From NCBI GenBank assembly GCA_017165825.1, contig CM029367.1:5048724-5112723 (forward strand): DNA of 64,000 nucleotides, written 5' to 3'. The notes beneath the pieces were generated by a model. It did not search any database, was not told the origin of the DNA, and was given only the letters and a program-made list of their open reading frames with translations. The translations under genes and the position numbers were made by a program. The DNA is from Hepsetus odoe. Taxonomy: Eukaryota; Chordata; Actinopteri; Characiformes; Hepsetidae. The stretch's first letter is position 1. Each line of letters begins with the position of its first letter. Positions 1 through 11,887 of the stretch are shown here, piece after piece.

Positions 1-295
1 ACTGACATAAACGTACAGAAAGTTTTCTAAAGGCTCATCGCATCACATTTTCAAGATTCTAAAGACGCGCTTCAAAGTTATTCTAATCATCAACTGTCAT
101 AACATTTTCAAATTGAGGTTGAAATGGAAGTTTTTTTTTCTGTTTTCATCGTAAGTTTTCTTAGGTGTCATAAAACCTTCTGAAAACTTGACATTTACTG
201 AAGCATTACTGATGTTTTATGAGTTTCAAATATCATTTCAGTCATGATCAAGCCTTCAAAACTTCAACATTCCAATTATATTCTTTCTTTTTTAA

Positions 296-495
296 GGAGG
301 CGGTTGGATGTTAGGACCCCAACCAAATCCTGGTCCAGTAAGTTGCCCTGAGGTACCCTTGAGTAAGGTACCATCCCCATTACTGCTCCCCGGGTACTGG
401 AAATAGCTGTGTCTGTGTGAGTTAAATGCAGAGAATGCCACATGGTTTTTTTACTGAGTACTGTTTCACAATGACTAAGTTTCTCTTTCAAAGTT
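296..495 (+). repeat. tRNA-type SINE, family A, decayed
   Basis: The family A body is recognisable: a motif near 342 reading TTGCCCTGAGGTACCCTTGA, a TGCTCCCCGGG-like core, and a tail ending in CACAATGACTAAG. The tRNA-like head (box A and box B) is badly eroded. It lies in sense orientation. Confidence 0.75.
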
Positions 496-834
496 ACCCT
501 CTTGGAGATACAAGGTTTGGTCTTGTGTGGATAAACTACATGCTAACGTATTCTTTGTTTAGCACAATATAATAGTGCATTGTGTCTTTGGAGAGCACCA
601 GAGAGAAAACAAGCGTGGGAGAAAGAAAACAAGACAGAGCTGGCGAACGCTTGTTTTCGTGGAAGGTGAGCAAAACACAATGGCTAAACGACCCAGGATC
701 TTGAGATTTTCGACAAAGCATCTTTTATAAAACAGAGTTGTTTTCCTCACAACAATTTGCTGCAGTAATTGAGAAGATGCAGCTTCAGATGCTTTGGGCC
801 TGTTTGGAGAAACATGGAGATACACCCACGACCA

Positions 835-850
835 CCCCCCCCCCCCCCCC
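835..850 (+). repeat. Poly(C) run of 16
   Basis: This is an uninterrupted homopolymer of 16 C preceded by ACGACCA. Runs of this length are length-unstable and can form G-quadruplex or i-motif structures. The exact count could be an assembly artefact. Confidence 0.9.
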
Positions 851-1254
851 GATTCTGCATCATGTTCTCACAGCACCGCATAAGAGCCAGCTGTGCTGAT
901 GCAGACCCTCAGACTCCCTTTTCATTTAGAAGCTGTTGGAAGATGTGCAGTGGATGAGGACTCCACCAGTGCAAACACATTTCCTTTTTGTTGCTATGTG
1001 TGTGAGAGACTCCTCGTCAGTTGGTGAGGGATGCCTGAACCTCTCCGGCTCAGCGGAGAGGCTGACACTCGGATACGTCCCGACAAGCCCAAGCATGTGT
1101 TGACTGGTGAAGAAAAATGGAAAGTGTTGTGTGTTAACAGATACTCCACATACGCAGAATGCAACAAACGAGATGCCTCGAGAACGAGAAAAACAAACGA
1201 CTCAAAATTCACAATTCACAAAAATTACAATAAGCCAACCTTCTTTTCAATAAC

Positions 1255-2504
1255 AGTCAGAATCCTTGCATTCATGGAGTCGGTCAGTTTCTTGATCTGT
1301 TGATCAACTTTTTGTGCAGCAGCAACCACAGCCTCCCAGACTCTGTACAGAGAGGTGGACTGTTTTCCTTCCCTGTAAATCTCCCATTTAAGAAGGTCCA
1401 CAAGTTCTCAGTAATGTTTAGGTCAGGTGAAGAAGGGGGCCATGTCATTATTCTTTCATCTTTAGGCCTTTACTGGTGAGCCATGCAGTGAAGAACTTCC
1501 ATGCGTGTGATGGAACATTGTCCTGCAGAAAAATCAAGATCTTCTTGAAAGATGAAGACTTGTTCCTGAATCACTGCTTGAAGAAAGTGAACCTTGGTCC
1601 CATTCTAAAATCACAGGCAGACTGACAGGTTTATCCACACCATCCATCTTTCCTTCGACTCAGACCAGTTTCCCAGTCCCTGCTGCTGAAAAACATCTCC
1701 ACAGCATGATGCTGCCACCACCATGTTTCACTGTTGCGATGGTGTTCTTGGGGTGATGGGATGTGTTGGGTTAGCTCCAGACATAGCATTTTCCTTGGTG
1801 GCCAAAAAGTTCAGTTTGGCTCATCTGACCAGAACACCTCCCTCCATACATTTGGGGAGTCGCCCACATGCCTTCTGGCAAACTCAAAACGTGCCTTCTT
1901 ATTTTTAACATTAAGTAATGGCTTTTTTCTGGCCACTCTTCCTTAAAGCCCAGCTCTATGGCGTGTACGGCATATGGTGGTCCAATAGACAGATACTCCA
2001 GTCTCTGCTGGGGAACTCTGCAACTCCTTCAGGGTTACCTTTGGTCTCTGTGCTGGCTCTCTGATTAATGCCCTCCTTGCCCAGTCTGTGAGTTTTGGTG
2101 GATGGCCCTCTCTTTGCAGGAGGGCCATGACTTGTACTTCTCAACAACTTTATCCCTGACTTGTTTGTCCCTGAGGAGAGCTCCTTGGTGGTGTTGCAGC
2201 CTCTGGGGCCTTTCAGAAAAAGGTGTGTTTATACTGACAGATCATCTGACATGTTAAGATTGCATGCAGGTGGACTTCATTTCACTAATTATATGACTTG
2301 TGAAGCTAATTGGTTGCACATGACAATTTTCATTTTTTAAAATTATTTATTATATATATTTTTCTCATTTCACTTCACCAGCTTAGACTATTTTGTGCAG
2401 ATTCATCACATAACATATGATTAAGAAATGTTTAAATTACAGGTTGGGATGTAACAAAATAGGTAAAAAGCCAATGGGAGTGAATATTTTTGCAAGGCAC
2501 TGTA
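1255..2504 (-). mobile_element. Tc1-like transposon relic with decayed transposase
   Basis: Read on the minus strand, this is a Tc1/mariner-type transposase in pieces. From the right, a helix-turn-helix segment (residues like LIREPAQRPKVTLKELQ near 2040-2080) is followed by a catalytic segment (WSDQTELFGH near 1800-1840 and a GCFSAAGTG-like block near 1690). Next come an LQDN-type block near 1530, an SPDLN-like block near 1425 and a C-terminal VVAAAQKVDQQIKKLTDSM near 1275-1330. Frameshifts and stops break the frame. The right end at about 2480-2504 is a typical Tc1 terminal repeat (TTTTGCAAGGCACTG then TA). I find no matching left terminal repeat, so the left end is truncated. The element cannot encode an active enzyme. 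Confidence 0.85.
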
Positions 2505-2734
2505 TATGTGATGCTCAAGATGATGGTCAGTGTTCTAGATGATCCACAGGGAGGAATCTGTGTGATGGTCGGAGGTGTTTGTACACTGTAAAATAGGGTC
2601 TTAGCAGGAGATCACAAAATAGACCAGCAGAAAGCATTGCAATCATTTCACAGTGCCCACTAGCTAACAAGCTCAACAAGCTTATTTGACAGGTTCCAGA
2701 GACTGAGATCACAGATAGTGAGAATTTGTCAAAG

Positions 2735-2945
2735 TGAATACACAGCACACAGTGAACCTCAGTGAAATGCCTCTGCGTTTAACCAACAAACAGAGTGCAG
2801 CAAGAAGCAGCCATAAATCCAGCACCCGGGGAGCAGTGATGGGGATGGTACTTTGCTCAAGGGTAACTCAGGTTGAACTTTTTGGCTGGGACTTGAACCC
2901 ACAATCATCTGATCATGAAGGCCTAGTCCCTAACCACTGGCCCAT
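2735..2945 (-). repeat. tRNA-type SINE, family A
   Basis: This is an antisense family A copy. From the left come the tail (ACAGCACACAGTGAAC), the core (CCCGGGGAGCAGTGATGGGG), a box B-like GACTTGAACCC (sense GGTTCAAGTC) and the head end CCTAACCACTGGCCCA. Moderate divergence. Confidence 0.85.
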
Positions 2946-4014
2946 TTTTTATGATAAGGTATACAGACAGATTTAAGAAGCTTCACATTAATGATTTTGA
3001 GCTCACACCCCTGCTATTATCTGGTAGTAACTCCTCAGCTTTTATCAACTGAGAGATAAAATAGGTTGAAACGTTACTTTGTTCACTTTCTTTCACAGTG
3101 AATCATTTAAAATGTATGTCTTGTGAATTAAAAAGACCAAGTCGATTATAACAAACCGCTGATGTTAAGTGAGCCACCAGAAAACAACCCTAAAAAGCTA
3201 TTAGTTTTAGGATAAATCAGTTAAGGGAGCTTACAGTGATGGAAAGTTTGATCCCATTTTGTATGCAGTGTCTGTAATAAATGTGTAGTAATACATTAAC
3301 GACACATGTAACAACTGATGTATTGGCTGCTGTAGCTGGATTTCAACAGTTCCACTTATAACACGTTTGACAACTTTAATTTTTATTAAATTGCAAATAA
3401 AATGTAGGATGCACTTAGATAGTTACACTAAAACTGTAGCTGATAAGCAGGTGCATTGAAATAAGCTGTGTTGGGAGGAACACGTGTGGACACTTGAATT
3501 ATTCTGTAACTTTCTGATAAGTTACAGAATACTTATTGCCTGGGGCAACTAGTCCACTGCTGCCCCCAAGTAGCCAAAGTAACTACTTACATGTAATCTA
3601 ACTACAATCAGTGCCCACGAGATGCACTACTACAGCGAAGCTCATAAAAAAGAACAGAAAAAGTTACCGACTAATAATAAGTGTCCACATCCAAAGCAGC
3701 CAGGATATTATAACGAATCTCTTTATCCCATTTCACTGCATAACCATCTGCCACCTTTACCCCCTAGCCCGTCTATTCCTTGCAGCACTTTGGCCAAAGA
3801 ACAGTTTAATTATGCATTTCAAAAACAATACATACACTTGTCTCTGTGCAGTCCAAAACCCCAGTCCCTGTTTTGAAAGGCAATCATTAAGGAATAAAAT
3901 GTCTGGTGTGGGGACTTATAAAAAGCACTGATGACTGAACGCTGGAAGCCTTCTCAACTGTTACCCCGCAATTAATAGTTCTGAACATGAACGACGAAGC
4001 CCGTGTTCATAATT
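2946..4014. other. Unique AT-rich sequence
   Basis: No gene, RNA or repeat is recognised. A weak foldback lies near 3510-3532 (TAACTTTCTGATAAGTTACAG). Confidence 0.5.
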
Positions 4015-4340
4015 AAGCAGTCAGGGATGATACACCAGGCATTCCTGGAGGACTCGCTGGAGAGCTAATAGGAGCCATTTTGTTAACAAGCTATTGTGGG
4101 CTGACGATGCAAACAGAAGTGGGTACTCGGGCTGGCACGGAGGGGTATTATACGGGTGTGTCTCCAGCTCCAAATTTATAATCATCGAACAGCTCGGTGC
4201 CAAGACAGCAGGGCACTGCATAAGCAACAATAAAGGCTAGACTGATAGGCAAGATGCCGGACCAAATTCAGGTGACTCCGCGTTTGGCTCAAGGATGCTG
4301 CAGATTTGATCATCCTTGAGAAAGTTGTTAAATAAATGTG
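4015..4340. promoter_or_regulatory. Possible conserved non-coding element
   Basis: Unlike its AT-rich, repeat-laden flanks, this stretch has mixed composition, retains several CpGs and lacks microsatellite or transposon sequence. Short TAAT-type motifs occur near 4070 and 4180. It reads like an enhancer-type conserved block, but conservation cannot be judged from one genome. Confidence 0.25.
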
Positions 4341-5104
4341 AGCGATATTCAAATATGTACTTTACGCTGCACAGAAGGGGACTCTGTGCGCTCAGTAGCA
4401 GTAATCAGGTGATGCCGCCACTGAAAACACGGCTCTGCAATATCATTTCTCTCACTCTCGTTCCCCCAGCGTGCTGAAAAGCAAATGAGAATTGATCACA
4501 AACACTTCTGCAGACCGCTGATTAGGTATTGCTGTTTGAAGCCACCATGGAAGTGGTGTGACGACCGCCAGCACAACATCATTTTTGCAGCCTATCTAAT
4601 CTCGGCATGAGAACGAAGCAATGGCATTTTTACTGCGCAGTTGCTCACTTGTAACTATCAAGCGCTCGTTAGCCACAGCAGAAGAAAAAAAAATTAATTA
4701 AAGTCTCAGGAAACAAATAGCTAATTTACTTGTATATATATAAGATGTGCTTTATAAAAATGGAGCTCGATTTAGGGTGCGGATCCAAAAATCCAAGACT
4801 GATTAAAAGTTCCAAAGTTTATGCATATCTATAAAAGCAGCAAATTAAAAAGTCCCTAAGAGCAATACCCATCATTCCCTTGGCTTGTCTTATCGGAGTG
4901 CATTCAAGGTTCGGATCAATAAAGTAGAGACCCGCTGTTTTTCTAAACATGCCCAAGACTTGTTGCCCTGTTAAATGTATTGACAAGCTTATTGGTGGGA
5001 GAAAGAACAATCTGTGACATCTGAAGACAGTTACTTACTGTGGAATGGTAGCCTGTAATATAATCCGTTTCTTTTTCTTTCTTGCTCCAAAACAGTAGTT
5101 TTTA
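4341..5104. other. Unique non-coding sequence
   Basis: No gene or transposon is recognised. It contains a short A-rich tract near 4685 and a (TA)n tract near 4733-4742. Confidence 0.5.
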
Positions 5105-5445
5105 ATCGAAATCTCAGCATCTTTAACTCTGACACCTCCGGCTCCTTTGCCTCTTTTCATCAGCGTCACCATCTCCAACAGGTATAGCATAGCTGGTCTC
5201 ACTACCGTCCTGTAAACCTTTTCTTTGATTCTAGCTGGTACCATTCCAACCTGCCTGCGCTCTCTTCTGCACCTCTCTTCCACACTCGCCTTTACTCTGA
5301 AATGTGGACCACCAGTATTTAAACTCCTCCACCTTTTTCACCTCCACTCCCTGCATCCTAACCACTCCACTTTCCTCCCTTTCATTCACACTCATGTATT
5401 CTGTCTTAGTCCTACTGACTTTCAGTCCTCTCCTCTCTAGAGCAT
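5105..5445 (-). mobile_element. 5'-truncated RTE-type LINE, RT C-terminal part
   Basis: On the minus strand the translation matches the end of an RTE-clade reverse-transcriptase ORF, with blocks such as KVSRTKTEYMSVNERE, VEEFKYWWST, KGECGREVQKRAQAGWN and VYRTVVRPAMLYLLEMVTLMKR. Frame breaks and internal deletions are present. No catalytic RT palm is included, because the copy starts downstream of it. This is a dead fragment. Confidence 0.85.
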
Positions 5446-6012
5446 TGTCATAGTTACCAGCACAAAGACAAAAAATAAGAATAAAATGGTGCCAAAACTG
5501 GGCAACCCATAGAACTCTAGCAAAGGCTCGTAAAACTTCCATCTGCAAAAAACATTATAAAGACACATTTCTTTAACTGTTCAATTCATGACCTCTTATC
5601 CTGCTTAACCTGTACGCTGCACTTTTATTTTATATTATGTGAAATTTAATGTCCATTTGTATGTATTTTTCAAACCATAGTGGGTTCTTTAGTTTACCCA
5701 GTAAAGTTAGTGTTCTGTAGTTCTTATACCTTAGTTCTTAGCCCTCAGAATCCAGCTGATGGTCCAACTCAACAGAAAATGCAAAGTGATAACGCTGGAA
5801 AATATGCATTTTCTGGTGTTCCCATGCCCAATTATTCTACTTTTCTATTATCCAGCTGTTCTTACTGGAACAAAAAACCTGCAACATCTTCGTTCAGGAA
5901 GAAAACATTTGTCTCGACGCTAACTCGGTGCTATATCTTCATCTGTTCTACAGCTGTTGAACAAGTTTTTTTTGCTGAAAAATAATGCTTTATTTTCTCA
6001 AGGAAAAAGACT
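5446..6012. other. Unique AT-rich sequence
   Basis: An open frame of about 100 codons runs through 5680-5985 but shows no family motif. No other signal is seen. Confidence 0.45.
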
Positions 6013-6423
6013 TTGAGCATCCATGCCAAAATGATAGTGATGCAACTGTCTTGCTCAAATCTTCAGGAGACTGAATCGATGGACAGAAGGCCAAGAGATT
6101 ATTCTTTCTCTCCCCATGATGCTGGTCAGGGTGGGTATCTGTTAGCTGGTGAAACAGCAACATTTTCCATCAAGTCCATTGAGCTGTCTAGTGATGCTGC
6201 AATAGTGGCACTTTGACAAGAAGCAATGGCTCTTTGTGTGACACACCTTCCAAATGATAGTGATGTTGTGCAGGTAGAATTTGAAAAAAAAAAACAAGAA
6301 ACTGGAGAAAACTGGAAGAGCTTAACTCACAGATACACCAAAAAGGCTTATTATCCAGATATGAATGCTTACATTCAAAAGATTAGGATACTAAACGTTC
6401 AAGCTACGGAGACACTATTGTGA
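6013..6423 (+). pseudogene. Possible decayed retroelement gag-like fragment
   Basis: One reading frame runs 137 codons with a single internal stop (TGA at 6214-6216). The second half has a spaced pattern KKKQETGENWKSLTHRYTKKAYYPDM, split here as KKKQETGENW and KSLTHRYTKKAYYPDM, which recalls the KRQ-x-GES-x-LA-x-AYP block of Gypsy-type gag proteins. No zinc knuckle, protease or RT follows. It could equally be a chance frame in AT-rich DNA or an unrecognised processed pseudogene. Confidence 0.25.
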
Positions 6424-6566
6424 GGAAATTCGTCATTTTCCCGATACAAAGTCAGTGTTTGGAGAAAATACATTCGAAATTTCTGCAATTACGAGAAGGA
6501 AGAAGTAAAACATTTGATAAAATAATGGCTTTCAGATGTTAAATGGAAAACAAGGTGCTGATTTGA

Positions 6567-6811
6567 AAGTGAAGTGAAAGTGACTATTCCCATCATTGCG
6601 AAGTCACAGCACAGCACACCACAAAGAAAGTGGACCTCTGCATTTAACCCATGCACTCAAACACTGAACAGCTATGAAAGCATCTGGGGAGCAGTGACAG
6701 GGACGGTACCTTGCTCAAGGGTACCTCAGGGCAACCTACTGGGAAGGGGTTTGAACCCACAATCTTCCGATCCTGTGGCCAACTCCCTAACCACTAGGCC
6801 ACCACTGCCCC
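6567..6811 (-). repeat. tRNA-type SINE, family A, nearly full length
   Basis: This antisense copy keeps all parts: the tail (AGTGAAAGTGACTATTCCC), the core (GGGGAGCAGTGACAGGGACG), box B (sense GGGTTTGAACCC complement near 6755) and box A (sense TGGCCTAGTGG) ending at CCACTGCCCC. The box spacing fits an RNA polymerase III promoter of tRNA origin. Confidence 0.92.
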
Positions 6812-7454
6812 ATATAAACAGTTTTTCTTTTTTTTAGAATAGGTTTATATGCAAATTTGTAATTTCGTAATGATTTCAAGTACAATGAGGAAGAGTTCAG
6901 TGAGTGTGTTCTTATGAATTCATTCAAGGCAATATAACAGCTGTATATATTTCAAAATTTGCCAGCTTGTTGAGATGTGGCAGCTCTGTTAAATCTGGCT
7001 TGAAGTGCACTCGTGTGAACTCTGTTTATTTAACACTGGGTGGTTTTGCAGGGAATGAATGTGGGTAATGAACACTTGTAAATGCAAGCTCCTGCAGCAG
7101 AAATAAATGTACCGACAGATAAAGCACACCGATGCGTGCCTCTTTTCCTTGTTACACCTTTGCAAAAAGGAAAGCTAATGCACGCTAATGCAGATTAGCT
7201 AATCACAATACACCCAGCGCAAAAACCTTTGCACGTCAGATTCATACTCACATCATCTGAGCTGCTTGTTCTAACCAGGGTTGCTAACCAGGGTTGAAAG
7301 GATAACAAACACCATTAAAATCTATTGCACGATTAAAGCAATTTAAAGCAAAAGGAGTGGAATTGCAGGATATAATTCGTAAGCAAACAAAAGTACCTAA
7401 CCGCAATGTTTGCATGTTTATGAGGAAGAAAACATCATGCATCATGAAGAAGGC
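6812..7454. other. Unique AT-rich sequence
   Basis: No gene or repeat is recognised. It contains a short local duplication, CTAACCAGGGTTG twice near 7271-7295. Confidence 0.5.
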
Positions 7455-7830
7455 ATCATGCAAACTCCACACTGAACTGATCCCGGCTAAGAATTGAACC
7501 CAGAACCAAGTTTACAATCACAGAGGAAGAGAAAAACGTTCTTCTGTCTGTTCTTGGTCCAGGTTGCACAGCAGAACCTCTGCAGGGAACAAACCTCTGC
7601 ACATTTTGCAATCTCACAAATAATTCTGTCCAGGAATTTAAGCTGTGTCACCTCGGAGCGGGTTCTCCAGTTCCCTACCAGAGTCCAAAGATTTCTCTTT
7701 GAGGAGGATCTTTGTCTTTTCTGTGATGGAGTGGCAACCTGTCCAGGAGATTTCTTCATCTTTTTGCTCTCTGAAGCTCCAGCAATCCCATGACCTTAGT
7801 CAGGATAAGTGGTGAATATAATGGATAGAT
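7455..7830. repeat. Two decayed SINE/LINE tail fragments
   Basis: Positions 7455-7530 resemble the head of a DANA-like SINE on the minus strand (CATGCAAACTCCACAC, and AATTGAACCCAG as a box B complement). Positions 7718-7830 resemble the shared 3' tail module on the plus strand (GGCAACCTGTCCAGGA, then a GACC..AGTCAGGATAAG end and ATAATGGATAGAT). Both are highly diverged. The sequence between them is unassigned. Confidence 0.5.
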
Positions 7831-8361
7831 ATGAAGGTCAAAGTATTTGAAATTTCACATCACGAAATAAGAGAAAATACCATTTCAGTCTATAAAACAT
7901 CTGACCATGAGCAATTTTTCTTTTCTACATACTGTACATTCTAGAAGAAAGGTGCTGAGCCAAAATGAATCGAAATGATTTCATTTGAGTCTAAAGGAGT
8001 GAAGACTGACAGCTGGAACATCCTATAGTCATTTATCTTTGAAAATTCATTGTTCCCTACATGTTTTCTTGTGGCTACTGGGGGCAGATTACTAATCTTT
8101 TAAAGATGCAATGTCAAAGTCTTCACTGCTTGTGCTTTTACAGAATTCAAAGCTAAAATCTAAAAAGCAAAGAATTGATAAAATAGAGCTTTACTAACCT
8201 ACCCAGACCTGACAGGGCCTGTCAAAACACTTGGTTATGAATTGTGGTCTGGCAAAGTTTTCCTGTGTATCATCAAGCCCAGGGCAGGCATGGTTTTCTG
8301 TTTTTTATTTATTTATTGTTTTTCCATGTAGAGCATTTCTCACTCTCTGACATATTTTCAT

Positions 8362-8462
<101 letters not shown>

Positions 8463-9377
8463 TCTGCACACTCTGATTCCCCAGAGGGATGTTTTGGGTG
8501 TGTAGAAAGGTCACAGCTTATTTTTTTTCCCTTTCTTTGTTAAGACAAAGGACGCGGTACAGATGTATAAAAAAGGGTCTATTTGAAAAGGACATTTGCA
8601 TTAGCTTAGCCCATGCATTTAGTAACTAAGTAAAGCTATGAATCTGTCTGTGAATGGCCCTCTCTCGTAGTGGGCCTGGGTCGGGTTTGAGCTTGAACAG
8701 TACCTGTCAGGCCAGGCCAGTTTGGGTCTTTGAGCAGAAGATTGGGAGTGGACTTCAATTTCATACCCCTGCAGAGCTCTGATAAGGATGCCCTTCTTTT
8801 AGAACTGGTTACAGTTTTGCTTTAGAGGTAAACGGATTCACGTTCCTTCTGCAGTTTGCTTTCGTTATGATTATGAATATTTCTGCTGAACTGACACTCA
8901 TCTTTTGAAGGAAAGGTCTTGAAGAAAGATCTTTCATCAGCTTAGTAAGACTGTAGCGCTCACTTTCTGGCCGCATAACCAAGCACACCATGTTTTGCTT
9001 ACATTATGCAGAAGTCCCTCATTGGTTGGCTTTCTTTTTGGTCCACCAATGAACTGGTCACACCATGACTAGCAGTGAATAACTGGCTCGTTTCTGAGAA
9101 CATGTAGATCTACACTTCCAGCCCAGAGTCAATGGAAGCTTGATCGGTGGTAGGAAACTTTGAGTCTAAACTGTAGACATATTGGCCCATTAAACTGCAG
9201 ATCTCTTCAATGAAGCCCCCAGAGGTAGGGCTTATTTTTAATTTTCTTCTTGAGATTGATTTGGGTTGTAGATGGATAGGTCCACATGAAAACTTTCCCA
9301 AAATAGAGCATGTCATGAACATTAAACTGATATAAAACAACAGCAAATGCCCACCGTGTCACTTCGCTGCAGTTTTT
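8463..9377. other. Unique non-coding sequence
   Basis: I see no gene. A GC-richer block near 8655-8735 has repeated GGCC/GGGTC motifs, possibly an old DNA-transposon end, but it is not assignable. Confidence 0.4.
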
Positions 9378-9603
9378 GAGGTGTTGGGGCCCGGATCGGA
9401 AGATTGTGGGTTCGGTTCCCTCACCAGTAGGTTGCCCTGAGCTACCCTTGAGCAAGGTACCGTCCCCGTCACTGCTCCCGGGGTGCTTTCAATAGCTGCC
9501 CCCTGCTGCACATGTGTGTAGGGGTGGAACGCAGAGGTTGAGTTTCGTTGTGTTGTGCTGTGCTGCGGTCACAATGACAAGGGTAGTCACTTTCACTTTT
9601 TTC
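9378..9603 (+). repeat. tRNA-type SINE, family A, head truncated
   Basis: Sense copy beginning inside the tRNA head. Box A is lost; box B GGGTTCGGTTCCC is kept near 9408. The body and tail are complete, ending CAATGACAAGGGTAGTCACT then TTTCACTTTTTT. Confidence 0.92.
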
Positions 9604-11329
9604 ACAAACAGAAGAAAACTCTTTTTGGGTTCCGTTCCCTTCAGTTACTCATGATTAGTAGAGCACAGGATGGCTTTTGCTCATTTCATTGACCTGTTTT
9701 CATTGCTACTGTTGCTGCATGCTTATTTTCAGGATTAATCCAGTGTTTCTTCTACTTACTGCTTAGCTTTGAAGAGCTGAGGTCTCCTGCTGTGATTCAG
9801 GTACCTTTCCCAACTGCACTACTTGACATCCATAGCCTTCAGTGCTCTAGAAGATCTCTGGCCCCAGGAAAGTTTCAGATCACCTCATCTGCCTCCAAGC
9901 TGCCATGCTCTTTTCAAGCAAGTCATAGAACACCTGGATCAAACAGAGGGGAAAAGATGTGATGTGTAGTAGCTACACTCATTCTCTGCAGTCAAAGGGA
10001 CTCTGGTTATGCCTCTAAAGTCATTTTCTGATGTAACCATGGAAAGGCTGAAATGATGATGTGATCATTCCAATCAAAACAAACTTCCATTTCTACCGTT
10101 CCTGGACAGTTGACTTAATTAGAAATATATTCATCTGAAATGATCACTATTACAAAATAAAGCAAATAATATTTTCCTTCACAAGCCCAGAGAAGGGAAA
10201 TCCTATCAATGCATATAGAGAAATTGATTGAAAATGAGATGCAAATGTTCAGATTTAGCTAAAAAAAACCAAGCTGGCTTGTTTTTTAAAATATTTTACT
10301 TTTTTTTTTTTAATGTAGGATAGATGTAGGGATATTTATGCCATTTTGCCACCATTTTCAGAATTCTTTCTTAACATCAGAGTTTGACTTTTAACATTTT
10401 TCCTCTAATTCACGTAACTGATTTGGGAATATAGTCTTTGAACTGTGTTTAGGCTCCGGGAACTATGTTTTTTTTTTTTTTTGTCTAATATTGAAATGAG
10501 CCTGGAATAATTGTATTAACATTAAATCGTCTGCTTACGAATATTCATCTGATTTTCTGTTATACAAATAAAATATTTTATTTGGAAAAAAAAAATTTAA
10601 ATAAATGTAAAAAATGATTCCTCAGTCTTTTAATATGTATTATATATATATAATATAAAAATTTACATTTTTATTACAATCTTTTGTGCATTTTTAGTTT
10701 ATTTGAAATGCTATAATTTGCCCCACGGTGCGAAAGGCGTAAGAGCATAACTAACAGAGATGGCTGAATAGAAAACAGCAGTGCAAGCCATGAATCTTTA
10801 TAATCCCATGATATTTTTAGATGAACAGAACGAGTCGATTCTTCAGTAAATCAAGCAAATCTACACTTCCCTTCATTTTAAGAAATTGTTCCTAGACTTT
10901 ACTTCTTTCAAAGCTTTTAGCCACAATTATTCTTTGTCTTTCACCATCTGCTTGCATAGATTTCCATGATTGTCATTTACACTTCTATCTGCTGTCCAAA
11001 ATATGAAGGTAAGGTTAAATCAACTTGCTCTAGTTTGGCTGCTACTTTGAAATTGCACACAAAAATCACTTACGAAAATGTTTGTTGAGCAATCGTTTCT
11101 GATCTAATATTTCACCACATTGCTGAGACAGATTCACCATCTGAACTCCCTGGACGAAAACTGACCAATGAGAGAACGGCTAACAAACTGTACAAGGTCA
11201 TTTGGCCATAATTTGTTATCTTGTAGGAGGTGTGAAATACAAGGTAGGTGTTTCTGGTAAAGTGGATGGTATTTATGCATATGTCATATGTGTCATGGTT
11301 ATGATGAATGATTCATAAATGTCTGCTTA
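9604..11329. other. Unique AT-rich sequence
   Basis: About 1.7 kb with no recognisable gene, RNA or transposon. Several T and A homopolymers occur (10300-10312, 10468-10482, 10586-10596) and a (TA)n tract lies near 10640-10652. Confidence 0.5.
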
Positions 11330-11580
11330 AATATTACTCGGCTTGGTCATTTTCATTTTCCAGTCTTTAAAAGTGTCTTCCCACATCGCTGGTTGAGCCA
11401 TAACTATTTATAGCAGATGAGGGCCAGTTAGGGTTTGTTTCTGGTGGAGTTTTGATTTAAATGTATTCCGTCAGCAGCCTCGACTGGAAAACACCAGCAG
11501 GTTTCGCATGAAAGCGAATAAGTCGAGATGTTTTTATCGGCTGATGTGAAAGGCACGGCCAGTGTTGGCTGAACTATGGG
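11330..11580. promoter_or_regulatory. Possible enhancer-like block with a perfect MEF2 core
   Basis: A unique, repeat-free stretch contains CTATTTATAG at 11404-11413, an exact match to the MEF2 consensus CTA(A/T)4TAG. CpG-containing sequence follows near 11475-11530. The motif is seen; function is inference. Confidence 0.25.
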
Positions 11581-11887
11581 GTAAATTTAACAGGGTTATG
11601 GGGGCATGAGCTCAGATTGGCTGTTTTTTTTACACAGCCATGCTGATGTTTGACAATATGTAGTTGCACAGTCTGGGGAACAGTGAACCACTTTTCCAGC
11701 ACTTTTCTAACCCAGCAGAGATAAAAACCTCATTTGTTCTGGATGAACTCTTCTTCCCCTTGAATCAGCCTCTGAAAATGTTGTGTGCTATTGCTTGTCA
11801 AATCAACATTTTATGAATGTGCGAGTGCGTGTGGACAACTCCAGATAAAGAGAGACAATAAGCTCAAGTCACCGTCACTATGGAAAG

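Larger units (their letters stand above)
1..1254. other. Mostly unique non-coding sequence
   Basis: Apart from a SINE at 296-495 and a run of 16 C at 835-850, I see no gene, RNA or recognisable repeat. The short open frames here have no family resemblance and no splice or promoter context. Confidence 0.6.
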
